57,575 bases of DNA from Microbacterium sp. (GCA_031177765.1 JAPSKH010000011.1:1-57575); one strand, 5' to 3'; positions 22,267-30,027 are shown, counted from the stretch's first letter. Program-made: numbers and translations. The notes: generated by a model from the letters alone, not told the origin.

Positions 22267-23934
22267 CTACATCCGCTCCGGTGCGCCCACGCCCAGCAGC
22301 GTCAGCCCGTTGCGCAGCACCTGCCCGGTGGCGTCGTTCAGCCACAGGCGCGTCCGGTGCACGGGCTGGACCGGCTCGTCGCCCAGCGGGATGACACGGC
22401 AGTTGTCGTACCAGCGGTGGTAGAGACCGGCCAGCTCCTCCAGATACCGGGCCACCCGGTGGGGCTCGCGCAGCTCGGCGGCGAAGGCCACGATCCGCGG
22501 GAACTCCTGCAGGGCGCCCAGCAGCGCCGACTCCGTCTCGTGGGTGAGCAGCTCCGGCGCGAATTCGGACCGATCCACGCCCGACGCCCCGGCGTTGCGC
22601 GCGACGTTGTGCGTGCGGGCGTGGGCGTACTGCACGTAGAAGACGGGATTGTCGTTGGTGCGCTTGCGCAGGATCTCGGGGTCGAGGGTCAGCGGCGAGT
22701 CGGCGGGGTAGCGTGCCAGCGAGTAGCGCAGCGCATCCGTGCCGAGCCACTCCCGCAGGTCGTCCAGCTCGATGATGTTGCCGGCGCGCTTGCTCAGACG
22801 CGCGCCGTTGATGGACACGAGCTGGCCGATGAGCACCTCGATGTCCTTGTCCGGATCGTCCCCGGCGGCGCCGGCGAGCGCCTTGAGCCGATGCACGTAG
22901 CCGTGATGATCGGCGCCGAGCAGGTAGATCTTGTGCGCGAAGCCCCGGTCTCCCTTGTTCAGGTAGTACGCGGCATCCGCGGCGAAGTAGGTGTACTCGC
23001 CGTTGGAGCGGCGGATCACCCTGTCCTTGTCGTCGCCGAAATCGGTGGTGCGCACCCACACCGCGCCGTCCTGGTCGAACACGTGGCCCTGCTCGCGGAG
23101 CCGGTCGACCGCCTCGTCGACGAGGCTGGGGCCGCCGTCCTCGGGCTTGGCGTGCAGGGTGCGCTCCGAGAACCAGACATCGAAGTGCACGTTGAACTTC
23201 TCGAGAGAGGCCTGCAGCTCGCCGAGCTGGAACTCGTACGCGAGGTCGCGCGCCATGGCGATCTGGTCCTCGTCGCTGAGCTCGAGCAGGTCCGGACGAG
23301 CGGCGAGCACGCGGCGTGCGAGCTCTTCGATGTAGGCGCCCGCGTATCCGTCCTCGGGCGTGGGCTCACCCTTGGCGGCGGCGAGCACGGAGCGTCCGAA
23401 TCGCTCCATCTGCGCACCGGCGTCGTTGATGTAGAACTCCCGCACGAGCGTCGCGCCGCTGGCCAGCAGCAGCCGCGCGATCGAGTCGCCCAGCGCCGCC
23501 CACCGTGTGTGGCCGATGTGCAGCGGACCGGTGGGGTTCGCACTGACGAACTCCAGGTTGATGGTGTTGCCCCGCTGCGAGTCGTTGGTGCCGAACGCGG
23601 CGCCGGCGTCGACGATCGTCTTCGCCAGCGCGCCCGCCGCGGCGGCATCCAGGCGGATGTTGATGAAGCCCGGCCCCGCGACCTCCACGTCCGCGATGCC
23701 CTCCACCTGCGCGAGACCCTCGGCGATCTCGGCGGCGAACTCCCGCGGGTTGACGCCGACGGCCTTCGCGAGCTTCAGCGCGGCGTTGGACGCCCAGTCG
23801 CCGTGCTCCCGGTTCTTCGGACGCTCGAGCGGCAGGTCACCCGCCGTCAGGCCGTCGGCTGCGCCCGGACGTCGGGCCTCGGCGAGCGGGGCGACGACGG
23901 CGAGCAGAGCGGCGGAGAGAGCGTCGGGATTCAT
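22267..23934 (-). CDS. argS: Arginyl-tRNA synthetase (555 aa)
   Basis: Class I aminoacyl-tRNA synthetase charging tRNA-Arg. HIGH-type motif in [15 protein letters not shown]; the KMSKS-equivalent is degenerate ([11 protein letters not shown]), as is usual for ArgRS; the C-terminal DALRM domain ends [12 protein letters not shown] tRNA-Arg gene lies about 960 bp away on the other strand. ATG at 23934 is 9 nt after a TAGACT box, so argS likely heads its own near-leaderless transcript with the DUF2993 gene. Confidence 0.98.
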   Translation of the reverse strand: MNPDALSAALLAVVAPLAEARRPGAADGLTAGDLPLERPKNREHGDWASNAALKLAKAVGVNPREFAAEIAEGLAQVEGIADVEVAGPGFINIRLDAAAAGALAKTIVDAGAAFGTNDSQRGNTINLEFVSANPTGPLHIGHTRWAALGDSIARLLLASGATLVREFYINDAGAQMERFGRSVLAAAKGEPTPEDGYAGAYIEELARRVLAARPDLLELSDEDQIAMARDLAYEFQLGELQASLEKFNVHFDVWFSERTLHAKPEDGGPSLVDEAVDRLREQGHVFDQDGAVWVRTTDFGDDKDRVIRRSNGEYTYFAADAAYYLNKGDRGFAHKIYLLGADHHGYVHRLKALAGAAGDDPDKDIEVLIGQLVSINGARLSKRAGNIIELDDLREWLGTDALRYSLARYPADSPLTLDPEILRKRTNDNPVFYVQYAHARTHNVARNAGASGVDRSEFAPELLTHETESALLGALQEFPRIVAFAAELREPHRVARYLEELAGLYHRWYDNCRVIPLGDEPVQPVHRTRLWLNDATGQVLRNGLTLLGVGAPERM

Positions 23935-23943
23935 AGCCGGACC

Positions 23944-23949
23944 AGTCTA
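23944..23949 (-). promoter_or_regulatory. Probable -10 box of argS
   Basis: TAGACT on the minus strand, 9 nt before the argS ATG, in the divergent gap shared with the SGNH hydrolase gene. Confidence 0.5.
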
Positions 23950-24029
23950 GTTGGGCGGCCACGGTCCCGAATCGGCCCGCGAGCGACCTCGCTGTCCACC
24001 GGCGGACGGGCGCACGCCGATTCATGACT

Positions 24030-24035
24030 TACCCT
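24030..24035 (+). promoter_or_regulatory. Probable -10 box of the SGNH hydrolase gene
   Basis: TACCCT, exactly 6 nt before the ATG at 24042, with no ribosome binding site in between. This favours 24042 over the ATG at 24024 as a leaderless start. Confidence 0.5.
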
Positions 24036-24041
24036 CTATCC

Positions 24042-24854
24042 ATGCACGCGCCCGGCCGCTTCCGCGCACGGCGGCTGTGGCTTCCCCTGCTGGGCGCCGC
24101 GCTCGCCGTGGTGGCGCTGTGCGCCGTCGCGCTGGCCAGGCCGTGGGCCGCCCCGCCCGTGGCCCCCGCCGTCGCCGCCGACCAGGCATCCGTCGCCGTC
24201 GCTCCCGCCCCGCTGACCCTGCCCGATCGGCCGCGCGTGCTCGTCTTCGGCGATTCGTGGGTCTATGGCTCGGCCGCCATCGAACCGACCCTCGGTTTCG
24301 CGTACCGGCTCGCCGACGAACTCGGCTGGCAGACGACCGTGGACGGCGTGCGCGGCAGCGGTTACCTCAAGCCCGGCATCGACGGCCCTGCGTACGGCGA
24401 GCGCATCGCCGCGCTGGATCGGGCGATCGACCCCGACCTCATCATCGTCGAGGGCTCCATCAACGACCGCAGGCTGCACCCCACCGGGTACCGGGAGGCC
24501 GTCAACGCCGCGTGGGATGCCCTCGCCGCGCGCTTCCCCGGCGCGACGGTGGTGATCCTCGGCCCTGCGCCGCAGGTGCTGCCGGTCGAGAAGGCGACGC
24601 GAGCCATCGACGCGGACCTGCGGGAGCTCGCAGCGTCGCGCGGATGGTGGTACATCTCCCCCATCGCGGAGGAGTGGATCACCCCGGACAACTACCTCGA
24701 TGTCATCGACACCGGCGAGATCGGACGCGATCACCCGTCCACGGAAGGGCACGCGTACCTCGCGCAGCGCGTGGCGGAGGCCATCGAGGCGATGACGGAG
24801 CAGACGGAGGTCGTCGCCGACGCCCCGCAGGACCCGCAGGCGATCGCGCCCTGA
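24042..24854 (+). CDS. Exported or membrane-anchored SGNH/GDSL hydrolase (270 aa)
   Basis: Ser hydrolase of the SGNH superfamily. N-terminal signal/anchor (RRLWLPLLGAALAVVALCAV, about residues 10-30) followed by an Ala/Pro/Val linker. Block I VFGDSWVYGSA carries the nucleophile Ser; block II GVRGSGYL; block III EGSINDR, where the usual GxND Asn is present; block V DHPSTEGHAYLAQ supplies Asp and His. Probably an extracytoplasmic esterase or carbohydrate deacetylase; the substrate is unknown. Start moved to 24042 because of the -10 box 6 nt upstream; the alternative ATG at 24024 adds six residues. Confidence 0.85.
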   Translation: MHAPGRFRARRLWLPLLGAALAVVALCAVALARPWAAPPVAPAVAADQASVAVAPAPLTLPDRPRVLVFGDSWVYGSAAIEPTLGFAYRLADELGWQTTVDGVRGSGYLKPGIDGPAYGERIAALDRAIDPDLIIVEGSINDRRLHPTGYREAVNAAWDALAARFPGATVVILGPAPQVLPVEKATRAIDADLRELAASRGWWYISPIAEEWITPDNYLDVIDTGEIGRDHPSTEGHAYLAQRVAEAIEAMTEQTEVVADAPQDPQAIAP

Positions 24855-24877
24855 CAGGGCCTCCCATCCCGGGGTGG

Positions 24878-24883
24878 TAGTCT
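24878..24883 (+). promoter_or_regulatory. Probable -10 box of tRNA-Arg
   Basis: TAGTCT, 10 nt before the mature tRNA 5' end, in the 39-nt gap after the SGNH hydrolase gene. Confidence 0.45.
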
Positions 24884-24893
24884 CGATCGGCAC

Positions 24894-24966
24894 GCCTCCG
24901 TAGCTCAGGGGATAGAGCGTTGGTTTCCGGTACCAAAGGTCGCAGGTTCGATTCCTGTCGGGGGCG
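24894..24966 (+). tRNA. tRNA-Arg, anticodon CCG
   Basis: A 73-nt cloverleaf. Acceptor GCCTCCG (24894-24900) pairs with CGGGGGC (24959-24965) with one G-U; the D arm is GCTC...GAGC; the anticodon stem TTGGT/ACCAA encloses loop TTCCGGT with anticodon CCG; the T arm is GCAGG-TTCGATT-CCTGT. The CCA end is not encoded. It reads the CGG codon, which is common in this high-GC genome. No integrase or att-like repeat follows, so it is not used as an insertion site here. Confidence 0.96.
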
Positions 24967-24971
24967 CAAAC

Positions 24972-25010
24972 GGGATGAGTCGGCCTAACGGTCGACTCAT
25001 CCCCTCTCTT
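24972..25010 (+). terminator. Strong Rho-independent-type terminator after tRNA-Arg
   Basis: A 14-bp stem, GGGATGAGTCGGCC (24972-24985) against GGTCGACTCATCCC (24990-25003), with only a G-T wobble near the loop TAAC. It is followed by the pyrimidine run CTCTCTT. Begins 5 nt after the tRNA 3' end. Confidence 0.85.
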
Positions 25011-25160
25011 CAGCCGGGCTTCCTCCTCGTCCCCGCTCTCCATCCGGTGCGCGCGCCTTTCCCCGGCGGCGACGCCGTTGTCAACCCGTTCACCATTCCC
25101 GGCCCTGGCGCGAGGATGAGAGCACGGCGCACGCCGCCGTGCTCGCGAGAGGAGAACGTG

Positions 25161-25283
25161 GTGGACTTCACGCCTGAGGAGGCCGGAGAACGGCCCGGCG
25201 AGGCCGCTGTCTTCTGGTCCTGGATCGCCCTGCTGGGCATCGGTCTGGCGTACATGATCGCCGTCCCGCTGATGGGGCGGTGA
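25161..25283 (+). CDS. Small single-pass membrane peptide (40 aa)
   Basis: An acidic N-terminus (DFTPEEAGERPGE) is followed by one membrane helix (FWSWIALLGIGLAYMIAVPL) and a short basic end. The GTG at 25161 has a good ribosome binding site (GAGAGGAG, 6 nt spacing); a GTG one codon earlier is too close to it. The stop lies 4 nt before the next ATG, so the two are coupled. The function is unknown. Position and membrane nature suggest it partners the DUF6766 protein. Confidence 0.7.
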   Translation: MDFTPEEAGERPGEAAVFWSWIALLGIGLAYMIAVPLMGR

Positions 25284-25287
25284 GCGC

Positions 25288-25962
25288 ATGCGGACCATTC
25301 GCGACAACGCGCTCAGCCTGCTGTTCCTGGGCCTGTTCGCCCTCACCCTGATCGCGCAGTCGGTGGCCGGCTGGATGGAGGACAACGAGAAGCTCCAGCA
25401 GCACGGCATGCCGCCGGAGAGCTACCTCGGGTTCGTCACCTCCTCGGAGTTCGTCGTCGACGTTGCCGAGAACTGGCAGTCGGAGTTCCTTCAGTTCTTC
25501 GTGTTCATCGCCGCGACGATCTGGCTCGTGCAGCGGGGCTCCCCCGAGTCGAAGAAGCCCGGCGACGAGGGTCCCGACAGCGACGAGGAGCAGCTGGTCG
25601 GCGAGCACGCCCGCGACGATTCGCCGGAGTGGGCGAAGGCACGAGGCATCCGCCAGGTGCTCTTCTCCAACTCGCTGCTGATCGTGATGGGCGCGGTGTT
25701 CCTGCTGTCGTGGCTCGCGCAGTCCCTGGCGGGCACCGTCGTGATGAACTCCGAGAACGCCGAGCACGGCCAGCCGCCGGTCACCTGGCTGGAGTACCTG
25801 ACGCTGCCGGACTTCTGGAGCCGGACGTTCCAGAACTGGCAGTCCGAGTTCCTCGCCGTCGGGGCGATGATCGCGCTGTCGATCTTCCTTCGACAGCGCG
25901 GCTCCAGCGAGTCCAAGCCCGTCGGCGCTCCGCACCACGAGACCGCCGGCTCCAGCGAGTGA
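25288..25962 (+). CDS. DUF6766-like membrane protein with internal duplication (224 aa)
   Basis: Four predicted membrane helices in two homologous halves. Each half has a hydrophobic helix ending in AQS(V/L)AG, an HG(M/Q)PP segment, NWQSEFL, a second helix and a closing QRGS-ESK motif (about residues 50-87 and 150-212). The halves are joined by a charged cytoplasmic linker (KKPGDEGPDSDEEQ). I associate it with the uncharacterised DUF6766 family, which I recall only by resemblance. Follows the 40-aa membrane peptide and precedes a DUF7882-type gene by 18 nt. Function unknown. Confidence 0.8.
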   Translation: MRTIRDNALSLLFLGLFALTLIAQSVAGWMEDNEKLQQHGMPPESYLGFVTSSEFVVDVAENWQSEFLQFFVFIAATIWLVQRGSPESKKPGDEGPDSDEEQLVGEHARDDSPEWAKARGIRQVLFSNSLLIVMGAVFLLSWLAQSLAGTVVMNSENAEHGQPPVTWLEYLTLPDFWSRTFQNWQSEFLAVGAMIALSIFLRQRGSSESKPVGAPHHETAGSSE

Positions 25963-25980
25963 GCAAGCCAGAGGTGGACG

Positions 25981-26322
25981 ATGGGGAAACTGATCTACGA
26001 GGGCACCGTCAAGGTGGACTTCGACGACCGGACGCTGGCGCACCTGCAGCTGGTCATCGGCACGAAGCTGCGACGCGGCGAGCCGTTCCACTTCACGTGG
26101 AAGGACGACGCCAGCATCGGCGACGGACGGACGACCGTGTGGATCCATCCACGGTGCTCGCTCGTGTACAAGTTCTACGGCAGCCGGACGCCGCGGCTCA
26201 ATCCCGCCTGGATCGACGCTCTGGCCTACACCGCCAATTCTCCCGCCGGCCTGTACCTGGTCCCCGAACCCGCCCAGCCCGCTCACGCGGAGATGGTCGA
26301 CGAACGCGACATCGTCTCGTGA
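25981..26322 (+). CDS. DUF7882-type small protein (113 aa)
   Basis: The layout MGKLIYEGTVKVDFDDR ... LRRGEPFHFTWKDD ... GRTTVWIHPRCSLVYKFYGS ... INPAW-like ... YTANSPAGLYLVPEP is that of a small protein family common in Microbacteriaceae. It is often mislabelled as ATP-dependent DNA ligase; no ligase nucleotidyltransferase motif (KxDG) is present. No signal peptide or membrane segment. Cytoplasmic, function unknown. Sits between the membrane cluster and cinA on the same strand, 18 nt after the former. Confidence 0.8.
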   Translation: MGKLIYEGTVKVDFDDRTLAHLQLVIGTKLRRGEPFHFTWKDDASIGDGRTTVWIHPRCSLVYKFYGSRTPRLNPAWIDALAYTANSPAGLYLVPEPAQPAHAEMVDERDIVS

Positions 26323-26407
26323 CGGCCGGGACGAGAGGGGCGTGCGACAGCGGCGTGCGACGGGACCGGCTCCGGAACGCCGGCAGGCACAGCGACGGAG
26401 ACGGGCG

Positions 26408-26878
26408 ATGACCGATGCGGTGGAACGGGTGGCCGAGGCCGCCCGAGGGAACGGGGTGCGGGTGGCGCTCGCGGAGTCTCTGACCAGCGGCCTGCTCGCC
26501 AGCACCGTCGGCAAGGGCGCACGCGCCGAGGAGTGGTTCGCCGGCGGCGTCGTGGCGTATCAGACGCGCACCAAGGAGGCGGTGCTCGGCACGACACCCG
26601 GGCTCGACCCCGTCTCCGGCGAATGCGCTGAGCAGCTCGCCATAGGCGTCCTGGCCCTCATGGATGCCGACGTCGCGGTCTCGACGACCGGCGTCGGTGG
26701 CCCCGACGACGAGGACGGCCACCCCGCGGGGACGGTCTTCGTCGGCTGGGCCACGCGCTCGGGCGCCGGGCACCGCGAACTGGCGCTCAGCGGCGGACCC
26801 GAGGACGTCCTCGCCGCGACGATCGATACGGCTGTCGCCGTCCTAGAATCGCTGCTCCAACGCGTGACCGCGGCGTAG
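26408..26878 (+). CDS. CinA C-terminal-domain protein, nicotinamide-nucleotide amidase type (156 aa)
   Basis: Standalone CinA-C (PncC) domain, which deamidates NMN to nicotinic acid mononucleotide in NAD recycling. Motifs: VALAESLTSGLLASTV, WFAGGVVAYQT, KEAVLG and STTGVGGPDDEDGHPAGTVFVGW. The N-terminal molybdopterin-binding-like CinA domain is absent, the usual situation in short actinobacterial members. ATG at 26408 was chosen; an upstream in-frame start would add 22 Arg-rich residues with no family match. Convergent with the Gdx exporter gene, 25 nt away. Confidence 0.9.
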   Translation: MTDAVERVAEAARGNGVRVALAESLTSGLLASTVGKGARAEEWFAGGVVAYQTRTKEAVLGTTPGLDPVSGECAEQLAIGVLALMDADVAVSTTGVGGPDDEDGHPAGTVFVGWATRSGAGHRELALSGGPEDVLAATIDTAVAVLESLLQRVTAA

Positions 26879-26903
26879 CCGGCGGCCCACGCGGCTTCGC
26901 CCG

Positions 26904-27224
26904 CTATTCGGCGCTGACGGCTTTGAGCCCGATCACACACCCGACGAGCCCGAGGATCAGGAGCAGCCGGACGATCGAGAACGGCTCTTCGCCGGTGATC
27001 ATCGCATACGCGACGGTGAGCGCGGCCCCGATGCCGACCCACACCGCGTAGGCGGTGCCGGTCGAGATGTCCCGCATGGCCCACGCCAGGCCGCCCATGC
27101 TCGCCGCGAGGGCGACGCCGAAGACCACGCTCGGCCACAGCTTGGTGAAGCCTTCCGACTTGCCCAGCGCGCTCGCCCAGACCGCCTCGAGCACGCCGGA
27201 GAGGATGAGGATGACCCACGACAC
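26904..27224 (-). CDS. gdx: SMR-family guanidinium exporter, Gdx/SugE type (106 aa)
   Basis: Four-helix small multidrug resistance transporter acting as a dual-topology dimer. The membrane carboxylate is in SGVLEAVWASALGKSEGF (Glu about residue 13) and GTAYAVWVGIGAALTV is the SMR signature. The Gdx subtype exports guanidinium in exchange for protons. That assignment is supported directly by the guanidine-III riboswitch immediately upstream. GTG start at 27224 with a perfect AGGAGG ribosome binding site. Last residues AVSAE. Convergent with the cinA-type gene. Confidence 0.96.
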   Translation of the reverse strand: MSWVILILSGVLEAVWASALGKSEGFTKLWPSVVFGVALAASMGGLAWAMRDISTGTAYAVWVGIGAALTVAYAMITGEEPFSIVRLLLILGLVGCVIGLKAVSAE

Positions 27225-27281
27225 GACTGTTCCTCCTGGCCAGTCTTGTCGCTCACCGGGTACTGAACCCTCGTCCGGGGA
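27225..27281 (-). promoter_or_regulatory. Guanidine-III (ykkC-III) riboswitch upstream of gdx
   Basis: The minus-strand leader contains CCGGACGAGG, then GTACCCGGTGAG and GACAAGACTGG. These are the conserved blocks of the guanidine-III aptamer known from Thermobifida fusca, with the same order and spacing (core 27238-27279). The stem GGTTCAGT/ACTGGCC is formed with one wobble and one bulge. Just downstream, GACTG (27241-27245) can instead pair with CAGTC (27225-27229) next to the start codon, placing AGGAGG in the loop. A translational ON switch is therefore the natural model: guanidine binding frees the ribosome site. Confidence 0.92.
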
Positions 27282-27302
27282 TCCGGTCGGGATCCGCGCG
27301 CC

Positions 27303-27308
27303 AGCCTA
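27303..27308 (-). promoter_or_regulatory. Probable -10 box of the riboswitch-gdx transcript
   Basis: TAGGCT on the minus strand about 25 nt before the aptamer core, leaving room for a transcript starting near 27296. A GGATCC-CGACC-GGATCC hairpin lies between promoter and aptamer. Confidence 0.5.
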
Positions 27309-27346
27309 ACCGGTCGGACTGGGCACCTCCTGGGCAGGCGGTCGCC

Positions 27347-28225
27347 TCACACCAGGAACAGGCCGTCGAGCACGCCGGGGTTGTGGGCGTGGACGAGGAC
27401 GAGGAACACGACGGCGTCGAACAGCAGATGCACCGTCACCACGTACGCCAGCGACCGCGTCCTCTTGAAGATGAAGCCCTGCAGCAGCGCGAACGGGATG
27501 GTGAGGAACGGCCCCCACGCCTGGTACCCCAGCTCCCACAGGAAGGAGACGAACACGATCGACTGCAGCAGGTTCGCCTGCCAGTCGGGGAAGTGACGAC
27601 GCAGCAGGGCGAAGCACGTGCAGATGAAGAACAGCTCGTCCCAGATGCCGACGGCGCCGACGCCGACGAACAGCCGCGCGATGAGGTCCGGGGTGTCCAC
27701 GACCGGCCAGTTCTGATACACGCCGGAGGTGATGAAGTAGAACGGCAGGATCAGCCACCCCAGCAGCAGGACGACGACCAGCCACACCCATTGGAACGTC
27801 GACCAGCGCCCGCCGCCGCGCCAGGGGAACCGGATGGCGTGATCGCGGTACAGCCATCGCGAGATCGCATACGGCACCGCCACGGCGCCTCCCAGCGCGA
27901 GGGCGAACCGCAGCATCGCGAGGTTGTCGAGCTCGGCCTTGAGCGGGATGGCGCTCACGATGAGCAGGCCCACCGCGATGAGCGACAGGTCGCGCACGAG
28001 CGACGGCGCTCTCGCGCCCTCGGGCGCGAGAGCTCGCGCCGAGATATCCGTGCGCTCGGTCGCGAACGCGAGGGCGACACCGGCCGCCAGCAGCGCCCAC
28101 CCCAGCCACGGGATCCGCACGACGAAGAACGCCGGGGCCGCGAGGCAGACCAGCAGCGCCGGCGCGAGACCCCAGGACCACGTCGGCCGGGTGGTCGTCG
28201 GAGCGAGAGCAGGGTGGGCAGGCAT
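27347..28225 (-). CDS. CPBP-family (CAAX-like) intramembrane protein (292 aa)
   Basis: About eight membrane segments. The C-terminal half resembles the CPBP/Abi fold: DELFFICTCFALLRRHFPDW in the motif-1 position, FLWELGYQAWGPF, and VTVHLLFDAVVF with the late His. Active CPBP proteases carry EExxxR in motif 1; here it reads DELFFIC, lacking the first Glu and the Arg, so catalytic activity is doubtful. ATG start 16 nt after trmB on the same strand, so probably expressed with it. Confidence 0.75.
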   Translation of the reverse strand: MPAHPALAPTTTRPTWSWGLAPALLVCLAAPAFFVVRIPWLGWALLAAGVALAFATERTDISARALAPEGARAPSLVRDLSLIAVGLLIVSAIPLKAELDNLAMLRFALALGGAVAVPYAISRWLYRDHAIRFPWRGGGRWSTFQWVWLVVVLLLGWLILPFYFITSGVYQNWPVVDTPDLIARLFVGVGAVGIWDELFFICTCFALLRRHFPDWQANLLQSIVFVSFLWELGYQAWGPFLTIPFALLQGFIFKRTRSLAYVVTVHLLFDAVVFLVLVHAHNPGVLDGLFLV

Positions 28226-28241
28226 CAGCGCGGTCCGGCTC

Positions 28242-28976
28242 TCACGCCCGGCCGAGCCGGTGATAGGACAGGTCGCGGATCTCGCGCCCGTGGCGCGTGC
28301 CCTTGCGCTCGAAGGCCGTCAGCACGCGTCCATCGAAGCGCGGCGCCCACTCCCCGTCGAATGCGGGCGCGAAGTCGGGCGCCGCTTCCATGACCTCGCG
28401 CATCTGCACCGCGTACTCCTCCCAGTCCGTCGCCAGCCGCAGCGTCCCGCCGTCGCGCAGGGCGCGGGCGGCGATGCCGGCGAACCCGGACGTGACCAGG
28501 CGCCGCTTGGTGTGCTTCTTCTTGTGCCACGGGTCGGGGAAGAACACCCACAGCTCGTCGACGGATGCCTCGGGCAGCAGGTGCTGCAGAACCTCGGGCG
28601 CGTTCGCCTCGACCAGGCGCAGGTTGCGAGCCCCCGCCCGGTCGGCGTCGAGCATGGTGCGGGCGAGCCCCGCCTTGAAGACCTCGATCGCGAGGAAGTT
28701 CTTCTCGGGGTGCGAGGCCGCCGCGTGCACGATCGCGTGCCCCTGACCGGAGCCGATCTCGACGACGAGCGGCGCGCTGCGCCCCCACACCGCGGCGGGC
28801 TCGATCGCGGTCCCGGGCAGGACGCTGGTCGCCGCGGCGTCGCGGACGACGTCGACGACGTATTGCGGGGCGAGCTCCGCCCATGCCCGCTCCTGCGCCT
28901 CCGACATCCGGCCGCTGCGGCGCACGAACGACACCGGCCGGTCGCGGAAGGTGCGGGTCTGGGAGGTCTCGCTCAC
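28242..28976 (-). CDS. trmB: tRNA (guanine-N7-)-methyltransferase (244 aa)
   Basis: Makes m7G46 in tRNA variable loops using SAM. SAM-binding VEIGSGQGHAIVHAA, FLAIEVFKAGLARTM, the catalytic-region FFPDPWHKKKHTKRRL, and the C-terminal FERKGTRHGREIRDL with the substrate-binding Thr. GTG start at 28976 is exactly 6 nt after a TAGCCT box, so leaderless transcription is likely. Downstream partner is the CPBP protein. Confidence 0.97.
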   Translation of the reverse strand: MSETSQTRTFRDRPVSFVRRSGRMSEAQERAWAELAPQYVVDVVRDAAATSVLPGTAIEPAAVWGRSAPLVVEIGSGQGHAIVHAAASHPEKNFLAIEVFKAGLARTMLDADRAGARNLRLVEANAPEVLQHLLPEASVDELWVFFPDPWHKKKHTKRRLVTSGFAGIAARALRDGGTLRLATDWEEYAVQMREVMEAAPDFAPAFDGEWAPRFDGRVLTAFERKGTRHGREIRDLSYHRLGRA

Positions 28977-28982
28977 CCGTCC

Positions 28983-28988
28983 AGGCTA
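28983..28988 (-). promoter_or_regulatory. Probable -10 box of trmB
   Basis: TAGCCT on the minus strand, 6 nt before the trmB GTG, with no ribosome binding site between. Confidence 0.5.
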
Positions 28989-29039
28989 CCGACGCGGGCG
29001 CGCATCGCGGGCTGCCGGTGCCTCATGCGCCGCCGGTGC

Positions 29040-29873
29040 TCACGCGGTGACGAAGTCGATGAGCTCCTCGACGCGGCCGAGGAACGCCGGCTCGAGGTCG
29101 CGGTAACTCGACACCGACCCGAGGATGCGCTGCCAGGCGCGGGCGAGATCGGCCTGATCGCGAGCCGGCCAGCCCAGCGCCCGGCACACCCCGACCTTGA
29201 AGTCGATCCCGCGGGGCACCTCCGGCCACCGCTGGATCCCCATCGCCCGCGGCGTGACGCACTGCCACACGTCGATCCACGGATGCCCCACGATGAGCAC
29301 GTGCGCGCCGTGCGGACCGCGTGCGATCGCGTCCGCGACGCGGGATTCCTTCGAGCCGGGCACGAGATGGTCCACGAGCACGCCGTATCGGCGCGACGCC
29401 GACGGCGGCTCCTCGACGAGCGCCGCCTCGAGCAGATCCACACCCTGCAGGTACTCCACGACGACGCCCTCGGCACGCAGGTCGTCGCCCCACACCTTCT
29501 CGACGAGCTCGGCGTCATGGCGTCCCTCGACGAGGATGCGGCTGGCACGGGCGGTGCGGGCACGGGCCTCGGGCGCCGCGAACGAGCCCGACGCCGTGCG
29601 CTTCGGCCCGGACGCCGGTGCGGCCGTCGGCGGCACGAGCACGACATCGACCCCATCGAGGAGGAAGCCGGCGCCCAGTGGGAACAGCCGTCTCCGCCCT
29701 CGGCGATCCTCGAGCTCCACCATGCCGCCCGACACAGCGACGACAGCGCCGCAGTAGCCGTCGTCCGCCACCTCCACGACGAGGTCACGGGATGCCTCGA
29801 CCCGGGCCAGCTCTCGGCGTCCATGGCCTTTCCATGCCGACGCCAGCACATCGGCGCCGTAGCGATCGTCCAT
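29040..29873 (-). CDS. DUF3097 family protein, possible TOPRIM-like fold (277 aa)
   Basis: Conserved actinobacterial protein of unknown function. It begins MDDRYGADVLASAWKGHGRR and has a small beta-barrel-like N-terminal half (VELEDRRGRRRLFPLG). The second half shows RILVEGRHDAELVEKVWGDDLR and YGVLVDHLVPGSKESRVAD. The spacing of these acidic motifs recalls a TOPRIM nucleic-acid-cleaving fold; this is inference. ATG at 29873 has GGAGG at 6 nt spacing; a longer open frame reaching 30110 would run into the divergent promoter region and was rejected. Not coupled to trmB (63-nt gap). Confidence 0.85.
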   Translation of the reverse strand: MDDRYGADVLASAWKGHGRRELARVEASRDLVVEVADDGYCGAVVAVSGGMVELEDRRGRRRLFPLGAGFLLDGVDVVLVPPTAAPASGPKRTASGSFAAPEARARTARASRILVEGRHDAELVEKVWGDDLRAEGVVVEYLQGVDLLEAALVEEPPSASRRYGVLVDHLVPGSKESRVADAIARGPHGAHVLIVGHPWIDVWQCVTPRAMGIQRWPEVPRGIDFKVGVCRALGWPARDQADLARAWQRILGSVSSYRDLEPAFLGRVEELIDFVTA

Positions 29874-29893
29874 CCTCGTCCTCCGGATCCGAA

Positions 29894-29899
29894 ACCCTA
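29894..29899 (-). promoter_or_regulatory. Probable -10 box of the DUF3097 gene
   Basis: TAGGGT on the minus strand, 20 nt before the ATG, so this gene has a short leader with a real ribosome binding site, unlike many neighbours. Confidence 0.4.
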
Positions 29900-29984
29900 C
29901 CCGCACGGCGTCAGCGGACCCGGCAGCGACCCGCACCTCCCATACCACTGGCAGGCGCGCTACCACCGCGCGCGCGGGCCTGCA

Positions 29985-29990
29985 TAGACT
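29985..29990 (+). promoter_or_regulatory. Probable -10 box of the TPM-domain gene
   Basis: TAGACT with an upstream TG (TGCATAGACT), 37 nt before the ATG at 30028. Confidence 0.45.
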
Positions 29991-30027
29991 CGCCTGAGGG
30001 GCGGATCCCGCGTCTGGAGGGGAATCG

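Noticed and set aside
24894..25160. tRNA-Arg as an integration site
   Set aside because: No integrase, no repeat of the tRNA 3' end downstream, and ordinary composition.
25981..26322. ATP-dependent DNA ligase annotation for the 113-aa protein
   Set aside because: No nucleotidyltransferase motif; the name is a propagated misannotation of the DUF7882-type family.
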